Shown in pieces: positions 63,863-64,000 of a stretch of DNA of 64,000 bases. The notes under the pieces are model-generated. The model was not told the origin of the DNA. It was given only the letters and a program-made list of their open reading frames with translations, and did no database searches. Origin of the DNA: an uncultured Duncaniella sp. (GTDB taxonomy: Bacteria; Bacteroidota; Bacteroidia; Bacteroidales; Muribaculaceae). Numbering within the stretch: position 1 is the first letter of the stretch; each line of letters begins with the position of its first letter. Both the position numbers and the translations under genes were made by a program. The stretch is taken from contig CAJUKP010000003.1 of the NCBI GenBank assembly GCA_910587165.1, positions 131,544 to 195,543 of the forward strand. Reading direction: 5' to 3'.

Positions 63863-63957
63863 TCCAATCACATGAGGTTGTTTACGTCATGAAAAGAGGG
63901 AGCATAGCTGTAGCTATGTGACCTATTTTCAGGGCGTAAACAGCCCATGTGATTGGA
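63863..63957 (+). repeat. Long branched hairpin after the fimbrillin operon
   Basis: TCCAATCACATG (63863-63874) pairs perfectly with CATGTGATTGGA (63946-63957), GTTTACG (63880-63886) with CGTAAAC (63935-63941), GAAAA with TTTTC, and an inner CATAGC (63903-63908) / GCTATG (63913-63918). It looks like a terminator or element end; there is no U run. Sequence differs from the GTTACCGATCAGG family. Nothing else is seen to the window end. Confidence 0.65.
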
Positions 63958-64000
63958 TGCTGACGAGGTAACTTCAATAATGCTCATATTATTATAGTTT

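Overview
The window is chromosomal DNA from a Bacteroidales bacterium, most likely a gut Muribaculaceae-type organism (family level is inference). The evidence is the Bacteroidota -33/-7 promoters (TTTG or TTG, 19-21 nt, TAnnTTTG) found before many genes, the type IX secretion pair PorW/PorX, BspA-like leucine-rich-repeat proteins with Por-type C-terminal tails, fimbrillin lipoproteins, a secreted bile-salt-hydrolase-like enzyme and a serpin. Coding DNA is GC-rich with a strong C/G third-position bias. The LRR gene at 9211-10800 and the serpin gene look clearly more AT-rich. No tRNA, rRNA, CRISPR array, transposase or phage gene was seen.

Layout. 1-9.1 kb: end of carB, eno, a choloylglycine-hydrolase-family enzyme, a small Por-tail protein, a lipid kinase, a LolA-like/thioredoxin-like secreted protein and tpx. 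9.2-20 kb, mostly minus strand: a BspA-like protein with a long leader, metG-ansA, padR-pspC with a visible operator, a small LEA-like protein, and xseA-fprA. 20-30 kb, plus strand: a lipoprotein, a small membrane protein, a giant BspA-like protein, ctpA and mfd. 30.1-30.53 kb: two tandem small-RNA-like units, each with promoter, hairpin and terminator. 30.5-36.4 kb: porW, porX, tsaE, birA. 36.4-40.1 kb, minus: a degenerate PfkB-family protein, a TPR protein, ribH and a DUF2851 protein. 40.4-49 kb, plus: serpin, Na/Pi symporter, then an overlapping run (DUF389, glycosyltransferase, epimerase, small membrane protein, aroQ, O-methyltransferase). 49-54 kb: a self-contained three-gene cassette. 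54-57.3 kb: pheT and yebC. 57.4-60.6 kb, minus: complete proline operon proC-proB-proA. 60.7-63.9 kb: a DUF5119 lipoprotein and two fimbrillins.

Two things look least described. The first is the cassette at 49.0-54.0 kb: a coiled-coil GrpE-like protein, a lid-less Hsp70, and a 770-residue membrane protein made of duplicated N-terminal helical domains, a beta domain, one membrane span, an SH3-like domain and a second related beta domain. It has its own promoter and a terminator hairpin and reads as a dedicated Hsp70 machine coupled to the envelope. The second is a family of at least seven long inverted repeats (A 4570, B 9102, C 11246, D 16199, E 17151, F 41809, G 57357) sitting at gene 3' ends. 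They share terminal sequences, and three share an apical hairpin with compensatory base changes. Element B fills the whole space between two convergent stop codons, so a bidirectional terminator or mobile hairpin (MITE/REP-like) role is plausible.

How the genes fit together: porW/porX, ctpA and the secreted proteins with Por-like tails point to an active type IX secretion pathway. The fimbrillins, LRR proteins, serpin and C-N hydrolase form a host-facing envelope set. The rest is housekeeping: pyrimidine/arginine precursor, glycolysis, translation, repair, proline, riboflavin, biotin and shikimate metabolism.
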